64,000 nt of DNA. Origin: Phocaeicola faecalis (lineage in GTDB: Bacteria > Bacteroidota > Bacteroidia > Bacteroidales > Bacteroidaceae). The translations under genes and the position numbers were made by a program. The notes below the pieces were generated by a model. It had not been told where the DNA came from, did no database searches, and was given only the letters and a program-made list of their open reading frames with translations. The stretch is taken from assembly GCF_021730445.1 (NCBI RefSeq), contig NZ_JADNRM010000001.1:821004-885003 (forward strand). The letters are read 5' to 3'. This document shows positions 44,803-53,799 of the stretch, piece by piece. Numbering within the stretch: position 1 is the stretch's first letter; each line of letters starts with the position of its first letter.

Positions 44803-45996
44803 ATGAAAGATAAGCTAGTAACAAAAAACTATATAGAAATTCTCGCAGCCAACTTTCTGCTCTACTTTGGTTTCTATTTATTAATGCCGGTACTGCCGTT
44901 TTATCTGGCTGAGGTATTTAACAGCGAAAAAGGAACCATTGGTATTATCCTTTCATGCTACACAATGGCCGCCTTATGTATCCGTCCGTTTTCGGGCTAT
45001 CTGTTGGATACTTTTGCCAGAAAGCCACTTTATTTATTAGCTTATTTTCTTTTTACGGCTGCCTTTGGCGGATATCTGTTGGCCGGCACACTCACTTTAT
45101 TCACACTCATCCGCATATTCCACGGCTTCGCTTTTGGAACGGTCACTGTAGCGGGAAATACGGTAGTAATCGATATTATGCCCAGCTCCCGGCGTGGAGA
45201 AGGATTGGGATATTATGGAATGATGAACAACACAGCAATGAGTATCGGACCGATGGTAGGATTATTTCTACATAATGCATACTCTTTTGAAGTGATATTT
45301 TGGTGTGCACTCGCCAGTTGTGCTTTGGGACTGGTCATGGCATCACTGGTGAAAACACCTGCTAAAGAACCTGTTAAAAGAGAACCGATATCACTCGACC
45401 GATTCATTTTATTAAAGGGTATTCCCGCCGGAATTTGCCTATTGCTATTGTCCGTTCCTTACGGAATGACTTCCAACTATATCGCCATGTATTCGCAACA
45501 AATAGGAATTACGGCTGAGACAGGTTTCTTTTTCACATTCATGGCTTTCGGAATGGCTACCAGCCGACTGTTCAGCGGGCGATTGGTCGACCGTGGAAAG
45601 ATAACACAAGTTATTGAAGCCGGACTTTATTTGGTTTGTTTCTGCTTTTTCGGCCTGAGTGCCTGCGGGTGGTTAATCGACTTCAGCCTACAGTGGACTA
45701 CCTATTTCTTCTTTTTCATAGCTTTATTACTAGGCATCGGTTTTGGAACCATGTTTCCGGCATTCAATACATTGTTTGTCAATCTGGCTCCCAACAGCCA
45801 ACGAGGTACGGCTACCAGCACCTATCTTACTTCATGGGATGTAGGGATAGGAGCAGGTATGCTGGTAGGCGGATATATCGCACAAATAGCCACCTTCAAA
45901 ATAGCTTATTTATTCGGGGCAGTATTAACGGTTGCTTCTTTATTCTATTTTCGGGCAAAAGTAGCTCCGCACTTTCATCAGCATAAGTTACGTTAG
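44803..45996 (+). CDS. Major facilitator superfamily transporter
   Basis: This 397-residue protein has 12 hydrophobic segments and the loop 2-3 motif GYLLDTFARKPLY (MFS motif A) with RRGEGLGYYG in the second loop, as in drug/sugar efflux proteins. It has no regulator nearby. The substrate is unknown; the small size and motifs fit a proton-coupled efflux or uptake pump. Its stop overlaps the convergent DUF3352-like gene by 4 bp. Confidence 0.87.
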   Translation: MKDKLVTKNYIEILAANFLLYFGFYLLMPVLPFYLAEVFNSEKGTIGIILSCYTMAALCIRPFSGYLLDTFARKPLYLLAYFLFTAAFGGYLLAGTLTLFTLIRIFHGFAFGTVTVAGNTVVIDIMPSSRRGEGLGYYGMMNNTAMSIGPMVGLFLHNAYSFEVIFWCALASCALGLVMASLVKTPAKEPVKREPISLDRFILLKGIPAGICLLLLSVPYGMTSNYIAMYSQQIGITAETGFFFTFMAFGMATSRLFSGRLVDRGKITQVIEAGLYLVCFCFFGLSACGWLIDFSLQWTTYFFFFIALLLGIGFGTMFPAFNTLFVNLAPNSQRGTATSTYLTSWDVGIGAGMLVGGYIAQIATFKIAYLFGAVLTVASLFYFRAKVAPHFHQHKLR

Positions 45997-47141
45997 TCCT
46001 TATATGTCAGCACCATAATATGGGAAAGACGGTCATCTGAAATGGACAGTTGGGTAGACAGAATAAATGAATGAAATAAAGTAGCATTCTCTAAAATAAA
46101 CGGAGGCAGATAAGGGCGAAAACGCTCAGGATCTTCAGATACCTTATGCATATCGGCCACTAACATGAAAGCAGCATCACGAGAGAGATTGGCCACGCAC
46201 TCGTCAAACAGTGTCCGACCGCTACCGTCATTTTCTTCTATTGCCTCATCCATATATCCGTTCATCGAATCTTTATTGCCCGAGATAACAATACTGTCTT
46301 CCTTGACATCGGGCACAGCCTGCATTTTTGCCATAAATTCGGAAGTACAACTGCAAGTATCGGGCATAAAAGTGTCCCCTGTGAGGTATACCACATCACT
46401 ATTCATGTGAAAATCAAATTCACTCCAACAACGGTTATTATTCTGCAGGAAAGGCATCGAAGGCGTACGACCGTATAATGTGAGGAAATTATGAGATTTC
46501 TTTTTCTCAAGAGCCTTCGAGAATACCGCGTCATCACTCAATGCCGTTTCATCCTCTTTGGCATCTATAACTTCTTCTATCAACCGTTTCTGATAGCTCA
46601 CAACAAAAAATCCCGACTCACTATAAACGGCCAAAAAGTCATTATTGCTCAAAGGATAAATATAAATAGCCTTTCCCCTGTACTTTTCCTTCTTCGGCTG
46701 AAAATCGCCCGGAGCACGCTCTTGCAGCATATTGGCAAGCAGCTTTTCATCTCCTGCACCCATGCGGAAATACACAACCTGATCACGCGGAGAACCCGGA
46801 GCATGAAAACTCACCAATAAACGACTCATCTGACTGCTCAAACCATGCGCTTTCTGAGTGGTATACTCATTCAATCCTCCAAGAATAAAATTGAACAAGC
46901 CGGGAAACTGAAAATCTCCCAGTTCATTACTATAATTAAGTTGTGGAAAATCGTTCAAAAAATAAGTGATGTTATCGCTTTCCAAAACACCAATGCTAGT
47001 TGAGGGTACCAAGGAGAAGAGATTGAACTCCCGACCTCTATCGGTCATGCTCAATCGTGTAAATCCATAAAAGCCAACTGCTATACAGAACAATACAACA
47101 GAAAGCACTACACCTAATTTTGCAACTGTCCGCAATCTCAT
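45993..47141 (-). CDS. Membrane-anchored protein of unknown function, DUF3352-like
   Basis: This 382-residue protein has one N-terminal membrane anchor (about residues 8-27) and a large extracytoplasmic domain with alternating strands and helices, including FNFILGGLNEYTTQ, FLTLYGRTPSMPF and a CSC pair in PDTCSCTSEF. I recognise no enzymatic motif; the layout resembles DUF3352 proteins, which I suggest only weakly. It is a single-gene unit, with a minus-strand -7-like TATATTTG at 47169-47176. Confidence 0.6.
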   Translation of the reverse strand: MRLRTVAKLGVVLSVVLFCIAVGFYGFTRLSMTDRGREFNLFSLVPSTSIGVLESDNITYFLNDFPQLNYSNELGDFQFPGLFNFILGGLNEYTTQKAHGLSSQMSRLLVSFHAPGSPRDQVVYFRMGAGDEKLLANMLQERAPGDFQPKKEKYRGKAIYIYPLSNNDFLAVYSESGFFVVSYQKRLIEEVIDAKEDETALSDDAVFSKALEKKKSHNFLTLYGRTPSMPFLQNNNRCWSEFDFHMNSDVVYLTGDTFMPDTCSCTSEFMAKMQAVPDVKEDSIVISGNKDSMNGYMDEAIEENDGSGRTLFDECVANLSRDAAFMLVADMHKVSEDPERFRPYLPPFILENATLFHSFILSTQLSISDDRLSHIMVLTYKD

Positions 47142-47232
47142 ACCCTACCTATATTTATATTTTTTTTGCAAATATAGCAAATTATTTAAGGGAACAAAAG
47201 AAATTCTCAAAAAAATGCCTGCGATTAACAAT

Positions 47233-47826
47233 CTAGTCAGACACATTGGCAACCGGAAACTCTATGGCTCCCCAGCCTATCATTGCATTAAACAATCTGA
47301 CTGCCGAAAAAGATGACAGTTCTTCCTTTTTTATTTCTTTTTCTTTCAATACGCCTTTATCCAACAATTCCGCCCGCTTGGTCCCCTTCAGCAAAGGATG
47401 CAAGGGAGTACACCAGTCATTACCGTCATATAAAGCAATATTAGCAATAGAAGTATCTGTCAATAGCCCATTCTTCACTATCAATATATCATCCTTATCC
47501 TGACGAATCTGAAACAAACGATTCAACTCTTCCCTATCCGTACTCTTGAAAGAATAATCTATGGTATCCGAACAGACCATACGCAGAGATCTGACAGGCC
47601 GCATCTCATAAAGAGAATAAGATACCTCCGTTATACCCTCTTCCGTATACACCACTCTGCATTTCACACTATTCATATCAGCAGACAATTGCAAATAATT
47701 TTCCAACAGCAAGGGTGCGCATTCCGGCCGGAAATACCTACGCACCTCGTTTAACCGCTGATTATGATAAAACAGATTGCAGGCATTTCCTTTCTCTATC
47801 CGTATGGTTTCAATAAATCGGCACAT
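47233..47826 (-). CDS. pabC: Aminodeoxychorismate lyase-like class IV aminotransferase
   Basis: This 197-residue PLP protein is shorter than E. coli PabC (about 269 residues) but has a likely PLP lysine in SFKSTDREELNRL (Lys94), VKNGLLTDTSIANI (118-131) and the TPLHPLLKGTKR segment that contacts the phosphate. It should release p-aminobenzoate and pyruvate from aminodeoxychorismate for folate synthesis. It overlaps pabB by 17 bp on the same strand. The truncation is at the N-terminal domain and is probably normal for this lineage. Confidence 0.85.
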   Translation of the reverse strand: MCRFIETIRIEKGNACNLFYHNQRLNEVRRYFRPECAPLLLENYLQLSADMNSVKCRVVYTEEGITEVSYSLYEMRPVRSLRMVCSDTIDYSFKSTDREELNRLFQIRQDKDDILIVKNGLLTDTSIANIALYDGNDWCTPLHPLLKGTKRAELLDKGVLKEKEIKKEELSSFSAVRLFNAMIGWGAIEFPVANVSD

Positions 47827-48799
47827 ATATTTTCTGTATTACTTCATTATATTCACTTTCCAAAGCACTTTTGCTAGTAATGCCCCCACCCGCTTTAAAA
47901 TAAAGATGTCCGTTCTCCTGTTCTATGAAACGTATCATCACGGCACTATCCAAATTACGGCCGTCGAAATATCCCATTACCCCGGTATAAAAGCCCCGTT
48001 CATAGTTTTCGGCTTCAGCAATAATTTCCATTGTTTTCGGCTTTGGAGCACCGGTTATGGAGCCGGCAGGCAAGAGCCTGAAAACAATATCTCCGATATG
48101 TGACAAATAATCTTCAGGCAACACCCCGCAAATCTCTGAACTTGTCTGAAGTATCGGCCCCTTATTCGTTTCCAGACAATCACAATAACGATAACGGGTG
48201 ACAGTTACCTGTTCCGATACCATACTCAAGTCATTCCGAATTAAATCTACAATAGTCGCATGCTCGGCTGCCTCCTTCCTATCATTCATCAAAAGCCGGC
48301 GTGCATCAGGCAATGAAGCGTCGATGGTACCCTTCATGGGAAACGACTTTATCTTTCCTTCCTCAATACGGACAAAAATTTCGGGTGAGAAACAGACCAA
48401 TGTATCTTTCAGCCACAACTTGTATTTTGCGTCGGAATACCGAAAAATAGCTTCCAGCGTCAAGTTAGTCTCAACCGGAACCTTACAGGTCAAATTGGTG
48501 AGATAACTATTGCCGGCCAAAATATTATCCTTCACCACATCAAAGGCGATACGATATTCTTCCAAAGCCGGTGGAGCAACTTCCCATATTAATGTCCCAT
48601 CATATTCTTCGCACTCCTTTTCTACATTGGTTACCCCATTAAAACTATATCGACAAAAATCTGAATCAACCTCACTGATTTCCTCCACATAGGAATGTTC
48701 CTGCCTATAATCTGTGACAAAGAGAAACGGCCTGCCTTTGCCGGCCAAGTCATTCATCCGTTCAATACTTTCTTTTCGGCTATATAGCTGCATCCGCAA
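47810..48799 (-). CDS. pabB: Aminodeoxychorismate synthase component I (chorismate-binding domain)
   Basis: This 329-residue protein keeps the chorismate-binding core, with PAGSITGAPKPKTMEII, ADYLSHIGD-like and RNLDSAVMIR blocks, MSTPGHVSEQVT-like VDLIRNDLSMVSEQV and a GGGITSKSALESEY end. It lacks most of the N-terminal domain found in 450-residue PabB or TrpE proteins. It combines chorismate with ammonia to give aminodeoxychorismate. No pabA gene is adjacent. It starts 5 bp after the PL8 lyase gene. Confidence 0.87.
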   Translation of the reverse strand: MRMQLYSRKESIERMNDLAGKGRPFLFVTDYRQEHSYVEEISEVDSDFCRYSFNGVTNVEKECEEYDGTLIWEVAPPALEEYRIAFDVVKDNILAGNSYLTNLTCKVPVETNLTLEAIFRYSDAKYKLWLKDTLVCFSPEIFVRIEEGKIKSFPMKGTIDASLPDARRLLMNDRKEAAEHATIVDLIRNDLSMVSEQVTVTRYRYCDCLETNKGPILQTSSEICGVLPEDYLSHIGDIVFRLLPAGSITGAPKPKTMEIIAEAENYERGFYTGVMGYFDGRNLDSAVMIRFIEQENGHLYFKAGGGITSKSALESEYNEVIQKIYVPIY

Positions 48800-48804
48800 T
48801 TTAT

Positions 48805-50838
48805 TTATTTCGAAACTCTAAAAGGAGAGGATAACTTAATTTCCAGACCTCCCCATCCCCTCTCTACATAATAGATTCCCGGAAGAACTGCTTTAAAAGA
48901 TATTCCTTCGACATTAAAACTTTCTGATTGATAAACAGCCATCCAATATCCTTCTCCACACGCCGGAGAAGAGACAACCTGAGCAACCTTATCATTTTTA
49001 ATGACTCTAATCATCTTTGAATCAAACTCTTCCACATCTTTCTTTGTAGCGGCAGGAAGAACAATATACTGATAGGAAGCCCCCGACGGCTTCACACCAT
49101 GACGCAAATGCAATGCCGCCACTTCTCCATGAAGAGTAGCAGGCGTATACATTCCCATAAAATCGCTCCAACGTCCCTCGCGTTCTTCCGATTGGGCCAC
49201 ACACGTATCCCCGCCCAAAACGATATAACCGACGGAATCATGAAAGAAACGCAAATCTTTTTGCCGGAACGCTTCTGTTCCTGTAATTGCACTCCATTTC
49301 TTCTTCTTCCAAACATAAAGTTCTCCGTTCTTTGAACGCTGGTCTATAGAAGTCGTAACACACAACGTGGTATCCGAATGAATATCCGCTCCCAAACAGA
49401 AAACAAATTTATCGGCAAACAGCCATGCCTTATGCACTTCCAGCCCGTCACGGTTCAACTCCATAGCCGTCATTCCGATTTTCCCATTACTCAAGCCACC
49501 CACTAAATCGCTGTTATTCCCAGACCTTGTCACATTTACATTGGGAATCGGCGCAATATCCTCATACGAAGTGACACCCGGTATCTTCCGCCAGTCCCAG
49601 AAAGGAAATGCTTCCAGGTACTCATCTCCCCGAACATAATAATAAGTTGCTCCGTCTCCCAAATAATATCCTTTCAGATTATCTTCATTTACCAGTTCCG
49701 TACCAATCACTCTACGAGAAGCCATTTTAACCGAAGACATCCAATCCCTGCTACGATGAACCGTATAATCGGAATCATCAAAATGTTTATGACCTATCAA
49801 TGTATTGCCATGCACAGGAAAACCTTCCAATCCCATATCTTCAGCAGCAAAGGCCAAACTATATGCCTTATGTATCTGAGCATTATGAAAGAATTGCCGT
49901 CCCAACGAGCTGACATCCATATATCTGTTCCATATCACCCATCTATAACCTTTGTCAATCAGCGAAACTAATATTTCCCTCTGCTGTCCGGTGAACTCAT
50001 AGCCGGTATCTTTGAACAACCGAAAGAAAAAACTCATCCCCGTGACAAAAGACAATCCGTAATTTCCGAATTGCTGCTGCGGGCCATGCTGGTGAAAACT
50101 CCAATCATCTTTAATGCCTTCTTTTCGCCCCAATACGATTTCCGATGCAATGGCATCCCTTGCAGCCTTCACTAAATCTGCATCATTTTGCAAAAGAGCC
50201 CGAATCAATACATTTCCGGCCAGCCATACTTTATTCTGTCCCGTCATCCCAAACTTAGCGTTCTCCATTACTGCCACAGCAGCCCGGCGTTCCTGTTCAG
50301 TCAGCTGTTCCTCCAATAAAATGAAAGCAGCCCCCAGTGTTTTAGGAATACCAATCTGGTTATACCACCAATTCAAGCAACGGGGCTTGGCATCAAACCA
50401 ATATTTCAAAGCTAAATGAATTGCCTCTTTTACCTTTTCCGAATGATAATACTTTGTAGTTTCCGAGTAATATAGTTTTGACAGTTCCAATATTCGTTCC
50501 GCATGAAGTTTTGGTTCCCAACCCGAACGTTTGGTATCTGCATAATTAATGTCAGTCCACGAACCGTCTGCCGTCATTAATGCCAAATATCCGTCTATTT
50601 TCTTTAAATCAAAAGGATAAAGTTGGTGCAACTCCACCACCGCCTGATCGGACATTTCCTTTTCCGGTTTTATCTTTACCAAATCCGAAAGCAATGAATC
50701 CTGTTCTGCGGATGACGGTATCAACATCTGCCTATAATTCTCTTTTATCTGTTTCAATTCTTCGACTCCGGCAGCTTTACCCATCAAGACATGGAATAAC
50801 AAGCTACAGATTAAGGTCAACTTTAAAGTATTGCTCAT
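48805..50838 (-). CDS. Polysaccharide lyase family 8 enzyme
   Basis: This 677-residue secreted lyase has a signal peptide (1-22), an alpha/alpha toroid (about 30-380) and C-terminal beta-sandwiches. The PL8 catalytic set is in place with spacing matching chondroitin AC lyase: Asn202 in TGQNKVW, His251 and Tyr260 in HQHGPQQQFGNYG, and Arg314 in SSLGRQF; NWWYNQIGIP is also present. Substrates of the family are chondroitin, hyaluronan or xanthan; the specificity is not fixed by sequence. It has no SusC/D neighbours, and is only 5 bp from pabB. A minus-strand -7-like TAAATTTG lies at 50868-50875. Confidence 0.9.
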   Translation of the reverse strand: MSNTLKLTLICSLLFHVLMGKAAGVEELKQIKENYRQMLIPSSAEQDSLLSDLVKIKPEKEMSDQAVVELHQLYPFDLKKIDGYLALMTADGSWTDINYADTKRSGWEPKLHAERILELSKLYYSETTKYYHSEKVKEAIHLALKYWFDAKPRCLNWWYNQIGIPKTLGAAFILLEEQLTEQERRAAVAVMENAKFGMTGQNKVWLAGNVLIRALLQNDADLVKAARDAIASEIVLGRKEGIKDDWSFHQHGPQQQFGNYGLSFVTGMSFFFRLFKDTGYEFTGQQREILVSLIDKGYRWVIWNRYMDVSSLGRQFFHNAQIHKAYSLAFAAEDMGLEGFPVHGNTLIGHKHFDDSDYTVHRSRDWMSSVKMASRRVIGTELVNEDNLKGYYLGDGATYYYVRGDEYLEAFPFWDWRKIPGVTSYEDIAPIPNVNVTRSGNNSDLVGGLSNGKIGMTAMELNRDGLEVHKAWLFADKFVFCLGADIHSDTTLCVTTSIDQRSKNGELYVWKKKKWSAITGTEAFRQKDLRFFHDSVGYIVLGGDTCVAQSEEREGRWSDFMGMYTPATLHGEVAALHLRHGVKPSGASYQYIVLPAATKKDVEEFDSKMIRVIKNDKVAQVVSSPACGEGYWMAVYQSESFNVEGISFKAVLPGIYYVERGWGGLEIKLSSPFRVSK

Positions 50839-50875
50839 TGTTTTATTGCTATTATGCGTTTGAGGAACAAATTTA

Positions 50876-51170
50876 ATGTATTTTTTCGATTCAACGATAA
50901 ATTAAAATCTAAAATAAAGCCAATCCACGATTGATAACGATATGGGTGCTACCCACTTTGTTTCGGGCAAAGTTAGACCGAATGATTCAGCAACCTCTTT
51001 TTGTATATATCCAGACTCTTTTATTGTTCTTTTCATTCGTCCTACAAACGAAATTCTGTTTCTTCCTTCCTTCTTTCACTAACCATTGAAACGCCCTACC
51101 GGTGGGGGTTCCGATAGTGAATAGACATCTCGTCATCAGCCTCTCAGCCTCCTTTCATCCGTAAGGCAAT
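50876..51170. other. Spacer upstream of the PL8 gene
   Basis: No supported gene or structured element lies between the PL8 -7-like element and the GTGTACT array; it has short runs of low-complexity AT and a few TTTC-rich tracts only. Confidence 0.4.
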
Positions 51171-51426
51171 GTACACTCTTTGTGTACTCTTTGTGTACTC
51201 CTTGTGTACTCCTTGTGTACTTAATGTGTACTCCTTGTGTACTTAATGTGTACTCTTTGTGTACTAATGTGTTTCCTGTGTACTCTTTATGTACTTAATG
51301 TGTACTCTTTGTGTACTAATGTGTTTCTTGTGTACTCTTTGTGTACTTAATGTGTACTCTTTGTGTACTAATGTGCTTCTTGTGTACTCTTTGTGTACTT
51401 AATGTGTACTCTTTGTGTACTCTGTT
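51171..51426. repeat. GTGTACT array with about 11-bp period
   Basis: The heptamer GTGTACT occurs about 19 times, mostly 11 bp apart (GTGTACTCTTT, GTGTACTTAAT and GTGTACTCCTT units), with a higher-order block that includes TAATGTGTTTCTT every 50-60 bp. It directly adjoins composite repeat copy B. The 11-bp spacing puts each unit on about the same face of the helix. A single GTGTACT remains near copy A at 17818. Confidence 0.85.
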
Positions 51427-51441
51427 TTTTGGTTGACTAGT

Positions 51442-51855
51442 TGAAGGCAGATTTGAAAAGACTTGGGCAGCACGGCTGAAACGAGGATGAAGGGATATCC
51501 TGTCATTCTTAACCGACTGATTCTGTGCATATTTGGATTAAAATGTAAGGATGAACGGAGAAAAAGGAATGACCGAATTAGTGAGAGAAAGGGTAATCCT
51601 ATCTGCCTCTACATGAAAAACATGCCGAGCTTTTTAAAAAAGGTGCTGGAGTTTTTAGAAAACATACCGAGCTTTTTTGAAAACATCAAGGTCTTTTTGC
51701 AACATTCAGTGTGAGCTGCCTATTTTTTCATGCGCATGTACGCATCGGTCAACACATACGGTGGCATAGGCCTGCACGTATATACGCGTAAGCCTACACG
51801 TACGTACGCATCGGGCTACACGTACGTACGCATAAGCCTATACATATATTATGAC
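51442..51855 (+). repeat. Composite intergenic repeat, copy B (inverted relative to 17431-17800)
   Basis: This copy has the same three parts as copy A on the other strand, in inverted order along the window: a tail with CACGGCTGAAACGAGGATGA and ATCTGCCTCTACATGA, a block of units like CCGAGCTTTTTTGAAAACAT (about 51619-51690), and degenerate 20-22 bp units with CACGTACGTACGC cores (about 51730-51850). The copies are diverged but clearly related along about 400 bp. An 83-codon ORF at 51463-51714 ends in the PSFFENIKVFL peptide also seen in copy A. Confidence 0.78.
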
Positions 51856-51909
51856 ATCTTTGACTGAAGCATTCGATACATCCCCTTTTTTAGGTTCAAA
51901 CATTTGCAT

Positions 51910-52452
51910 CTATTTAAACTGATAAGGTTCTAACGCAATTCGTTGCGGATATATAGCCTTGATAGCTTGCTGTTCTGTCGGTGCACATTCCACAAACTCT
52001 TTGTTCCATTTTTCATTAGCCAGTTCATTCCATAACTGTTTATAGGCAGCTTTCAATTCATTCATCACAGTCTGAAAAGCAACATCGCTTGTTTTCACAT
52101 GCTTCCGCACACAAATAACATGATTGACAGCAACGAATATGTCACCAAAGTAAGGAATATTCTTTATAACTTTCTTTGGCAGTGTTTCATCATTATACGG
52201 GTTAGAGATAAACTCCACAACTCTATCCTTCAGTTGATCCATTCTTAGATAATCTCCTCCCACCATCAATTCATCATTCATGTTAATAAAGATATCAAGC
52301 ATATCTCTGTCTTCAAACAATACATTGTCAACATTCACAGTATCTATCGCTATTGAATCGGCCACAACTGCATCAGTTGTTGCACTATTCTTTGGCCTGC
52401 CAGAGCAAGCTGCAAGCAGCATACACACTATCAATACATTTATCTGTTTCAT
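51910..52452 (-). CDS. ExbD-periplasmic-domain-like lipoprotein
   Basis: This 180-residue lipoprotein has lipobox LLAAC (Cys16). Its body resembles the C-terminal periplasmic part of Bacteroidota ExbD proteins: INMNDELMVGGDYLRMDQLK, VVEFISNPYNDETLP, NIPYFGD, NELKAAYKQLWNEL and QAIKAIYPQRI follow in the same order as I recall for that family. The inner-membrane helix and the conserved membrane Asp of ExbD are missing and replaced by a lipid anchor. It lies 14 bp after a gene for a protein with a TonB C-terminal domain. Homology is from memory and was not aligned. Confidence 0.7.
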   Translation of the reverse strand: MKQINVLIVCMLLAACSGRPKNSATTDAVVADSIAIDTVNVDNVLFEDRDMLDIFINMNDELMVGGDYLRMDQLKDRVVEFISNPYNDETLPKKVIKNIPYFGDIFVAVNHVICVRKHVKTSDVAFQTVMNELKAAYKQLWNELANEKWNKEFVECAPTEQQAIKAIYPQRIALEPYQFK

Positions 52453-52466
52453 AACTTTCTATTGTT

Positions 52467-53555
52467 CTAATATGAATAAGCCACCATTCTTATATGTTGC
52501 GATGGATACCAAGTAACTCCTATAGTAACCTTCATATTAGTACTATATCCGCCCTTCGTCCCCGGAATCCATTTTGGCATATTATTCACCATTCGCATTG
52601 CTGCCTCGTCCATTGATACCAATACACGTTTCCTATAAGTAGGATTAGAAATGCTTCCACTCGATGTTACTGTAAAAGTTATCTGTATTTCACCATATCC
52701 GGCACTTTTTATTGCAGGAGCTCCCGGTCTCCTATAATTGCTAAGATAAGTCTTGACCGCTTCTGTCATCTTTGGCGCAACTACTTTATTGGCAGCCTTC
52801 ACCTGTTCCTCATATTCAGCCTTCACTATACAATGCAGAGAACGGGCGTCTTCATACCCATCCGCCAAAAGTTCCTCCAAAACAATAAGAGACTGCTCTA
52901 TTGGCGAACCATTCACTATTATTACACCGGAATAAAGTATCTCCGCCACCCGCAACTTGGTCGGATTATCATATTCTCCATCCTTCTTGGTGTACCATTC
53001 AAATGCTTTCTTTTTATTTATATCTGTCCCTATGCCTTCATAATACATATTTCCAATATCAGTATATAACCATGTTTCCCCATGATTGGCAGCTCTTTCC
53101 GCATAGGTCAACGCTCCTGACAAATCTTTTTCTGTACCTTCTCCAAATAATTTTGCATAATAAACTCCTAATTCCCCGTCACTATCTTCCTGCTCGGCAG
53201 CTTTCATAAAATATGTATAGGCTGTAGTTTTATTCTTGGTTACACCACGCCCTTCTTTATAGAGCCTTCCGATATTCGCCAAACAAGGAGCATAATTGCG
53301 TGCCTCTCCCTTTTTATAAAGGTTCAAAGCAATGGTATAATTCTTTTCCACACCTTTTCCAAGCTCATACATATATCCTAAAAAGTCTAAAGCCTTCAGG
53401 CTGCCATTTTTCGCAGCCCGTTGGAAGTAAGGAACTGCTGCTTGGTAATCTTTATTTTTATAAAGACGAATACCTGTTTCGGTATCATAATCATTCTGAG
53501 CAACCACTACCATTGCACACAAAGTACATATAACTGTCAATAATATCTTCTTCAT
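52467..53555 (-). CDS. Sel1-repeat protein with a TonB C-terminal domain
   Basis: Start codons are possible at 53567 (GTG), 53561 and 53555; I use 53555, which opens a signal peptide MKKILLTVICTL. Counting from the GTG at 53567, Sel1-like repeats of about 35 residues fill residues 28-210 (YQAAVPYFQRAAKNG, GKGVEKNYTIALNLYKKG, GRGVTKNKTTAYTYFMKAA, GTEKDLSGALTYAERAA). Residues about 290-356 match TonB_C: ITFTVTSSGSISNPT, SMDEAAMRMVNNMPKWIPG and VTIGVTWYP. No membrane anchor or Pro-rich spanner is present, so it is periplasmic or secreted. It neighbours the ExbD-like lipoprotein. Confidence 0.8.
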   Translation of the reverse strand: MKKILLTVICTLCAMVVVAQNDYDTETGIRLYKNKDYQAAVPYFQRAAKNGSLKALDFLGYMYELGKGVEKNYTIALNLYKKGEARNYAPCLANIGRLYKEGRGVTKNKTTAYTYFMKAAEQEDSDGELGVYYAKLFGEGTEKDLSGALTYAERAANHGETWLYTDIGNMYYEGIGTDINKKKAFEWYTKKDGEYDNPTKLRVAEILYSGVIIVNGSPIEQSLIVLEELLADGYEDARSLHCIVKAEYEEQVKAANKVVAPKMTEAVKTYLSNYRRPGAPAIKSAGYGEIQITFTVTSSGSISNPTYRKRVLVSMDEAAMRMVNNMPKWIPGTKGGYSTNMKVTIGVTWYPSQHIRMVAYSY

Positions 53556-53799
53556 TTCCATATTCACTAAAAATAATAAGTATTGAATTTATCTAAACTC
53601 TAAACAAACATCGGAATCAATCACATCTAAGACTTTATCTTTAAAGAAGCGTAAACTGGCAATCTTTGGAACTTTTATCGAACAGGCTCATGCCAATTCT
53701 TTCATCATAATCACCTACGCCACTTCTACCACAGTACATAGCAAAAATATCCACGTAAAAATATATTCCATAATTAATGCCCGTTTTTTGCTATTCTTA

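Noticed and set aside
51171-51426. GTGTACT array as a CRISPR array
   Set aside because: The units are about 11 bp with no unique spacers and no cas genes nearby.
51463-51714. An 83-codon plus-strand ORF in composite repeat copy B
   Set aside because: Its first half does not match copy A and it lies in a noncoding repeat; no promoter or ribosome-binding site is evident.
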